DNA of 6,581 nucleotides, taken from Sulfurimonas sp. GTDB taxonomy: Bacteria; Campylobacterota; Campylobacteria; Campylobacterales; Sulfurimonadaceae. Each line of letters opens with the position of its first letter. The first letter of the stretch is position 1. Below, piece by piece: positions 6,292 to 6,581 of this stretch. The stretch is taken from assembly GCA_021157665.1 (NCBI GenBank), contig JAGGWE010000032.1, positions 1 to 6,581 of the forward strand. The letters run 5' to 3'. A model generated the notes under the pieces. The model was given only the letters and a program-made list of their open reading frames with translations, did not search any database and was not told the DNA's origin. The translations under genes were made by a program, and so were the position numbers.

Positions 6292-6581
6292 GTGGAAAAT
6301 TATGAAGTTTTGGTTTCTTTTGTTACAAATATTCTTTTTGTAACTGTTCTTGGCTGGTATCTTATCACAAATCTTCAATGGTATGATTATAAGCTTTCTC
6401 GTGTAATTTTAAAACATCATAAACCTTTATGGCATGTGATTTATTTCTTTATTCCTTTTGTTGCTTATCATACGACGGGGCAGTTTTTTATAATATTTTT
6501 CTATTTTGCTGTGATTCCATCAATCATTATTTGGTATAGAAAATTAGATAAAAAACTTGTTTTAACATGGAGAGTAAAAAG
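6292..6581 (+). CDS. murF: N-terminal membrane region, probably of MurF (cut by right edge)
   Basis: The frame is open from GTG at 6292 to the window end (96 codons) with AGGAG 6 nt upstream, starting one base after the hydrolase stop. The visible part is a membrane leader: hydrophobic segments at about 5-25, 46-62 and 63-82, joined by the basic loop LQWYDYKLSRVILKHHKP (28-45) and followed by the basic YRKLDKKLVLTWRVK. No Mur-ligase motif is visible because the catalytic part would lie beyond the edge. I call it MurF from position (ddl, hydrolase, murF order recalled for Campylobacter jejuni) and because Campylobacterota MurF proteins carry, as I recall, a membrane leader with this LQWY...HHKP...LDKKLV pattern. 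MurF adds D-Ala-D-Ala to UDP-MurNAc-tripeptide, the step after Ddl. The alternative is a separate small membrane protein. The gene is real; the name is inferred. Confidence 0.68.
   Translation, partial: MENYEVLVSFVTNILFVTVLGWYLITNLQWYDYKLSRVILKHHKPLWHVIYFFIPFVAYHTTGQFFIIFFYFAVIPSIIIWYRKLDKKLVLTWRVK

Overview
This is an AT-rich chromosomal segment (roughly one third G+C by eye) that looks like a Campylobacterota genome, probably a free-living Sulfurimonas-like member. The evidence is the sequence character of MurJ, RuvA, Ddl and CysS, the membrane-leader form of the last gene (a form I associate with MurF of this phylum), and the gene order. From memory, Campylobacter jejuni carries the same set in the same order (murF, hydrolase, ddl, ruvA, DUF342 protein, murJ, cysS). 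The genus is an inference.

Layout: two divergent transcription units share a 101-bp intergenic region (1935-2035). Leftward (minus strand) run murJ (528-1934), the lipid II flippase, and cysS (start at 541, cut by the left edge), cysteinyl-tRNA synthetase. They overlap by 14 bp. Rightward (plus strand) runs a very tight five-gene cluster: a FapA/DUF342-type protein (2036-3940), ruvA (4-bp overlap), ddl (15-bp gap), an alpha/beta hydrolase (1-bp overlap), and the start of a membrane protein that I read as the N-terminal extension of MurF (1-bp gap, cut by the right edge). No tRNA, rRNA, mobile element, CRISPR array or convincing terminator is visible. The only non-coding stretch longer than 20 bp is the divergent promoter region.

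How the genes fit together: Ddl makes D-Ala-D-Ala, MurF adds it to the UDP-MurNAc-tripeptide, and MurJ flips the finished lipid II. Three steps of peptidoglycan synthesis therefore lie within about 6 kb on both sides of one promoter region. RuvA (Holliday junction recognition), CysS (translation) and the FapA-like protein (possibly flagellum- or envelope-related) share the transcription units without an obvious biochemical link.

This is mostly an ordinary housekeeping region and I do not see a new defence or mobile system. The points worth a second look are an 11-bp tandem repeat in the divergent promoter region, a Ser-to-Tyr change in the Ddl active site, the membrane leader on the presumed MurF, an 11-bp-stem hairpin just inside the hydrolase gene, the unknown role of the FapA-like protein and the hydrolase, and the predominance of non-ATG starts (four of seven genes).
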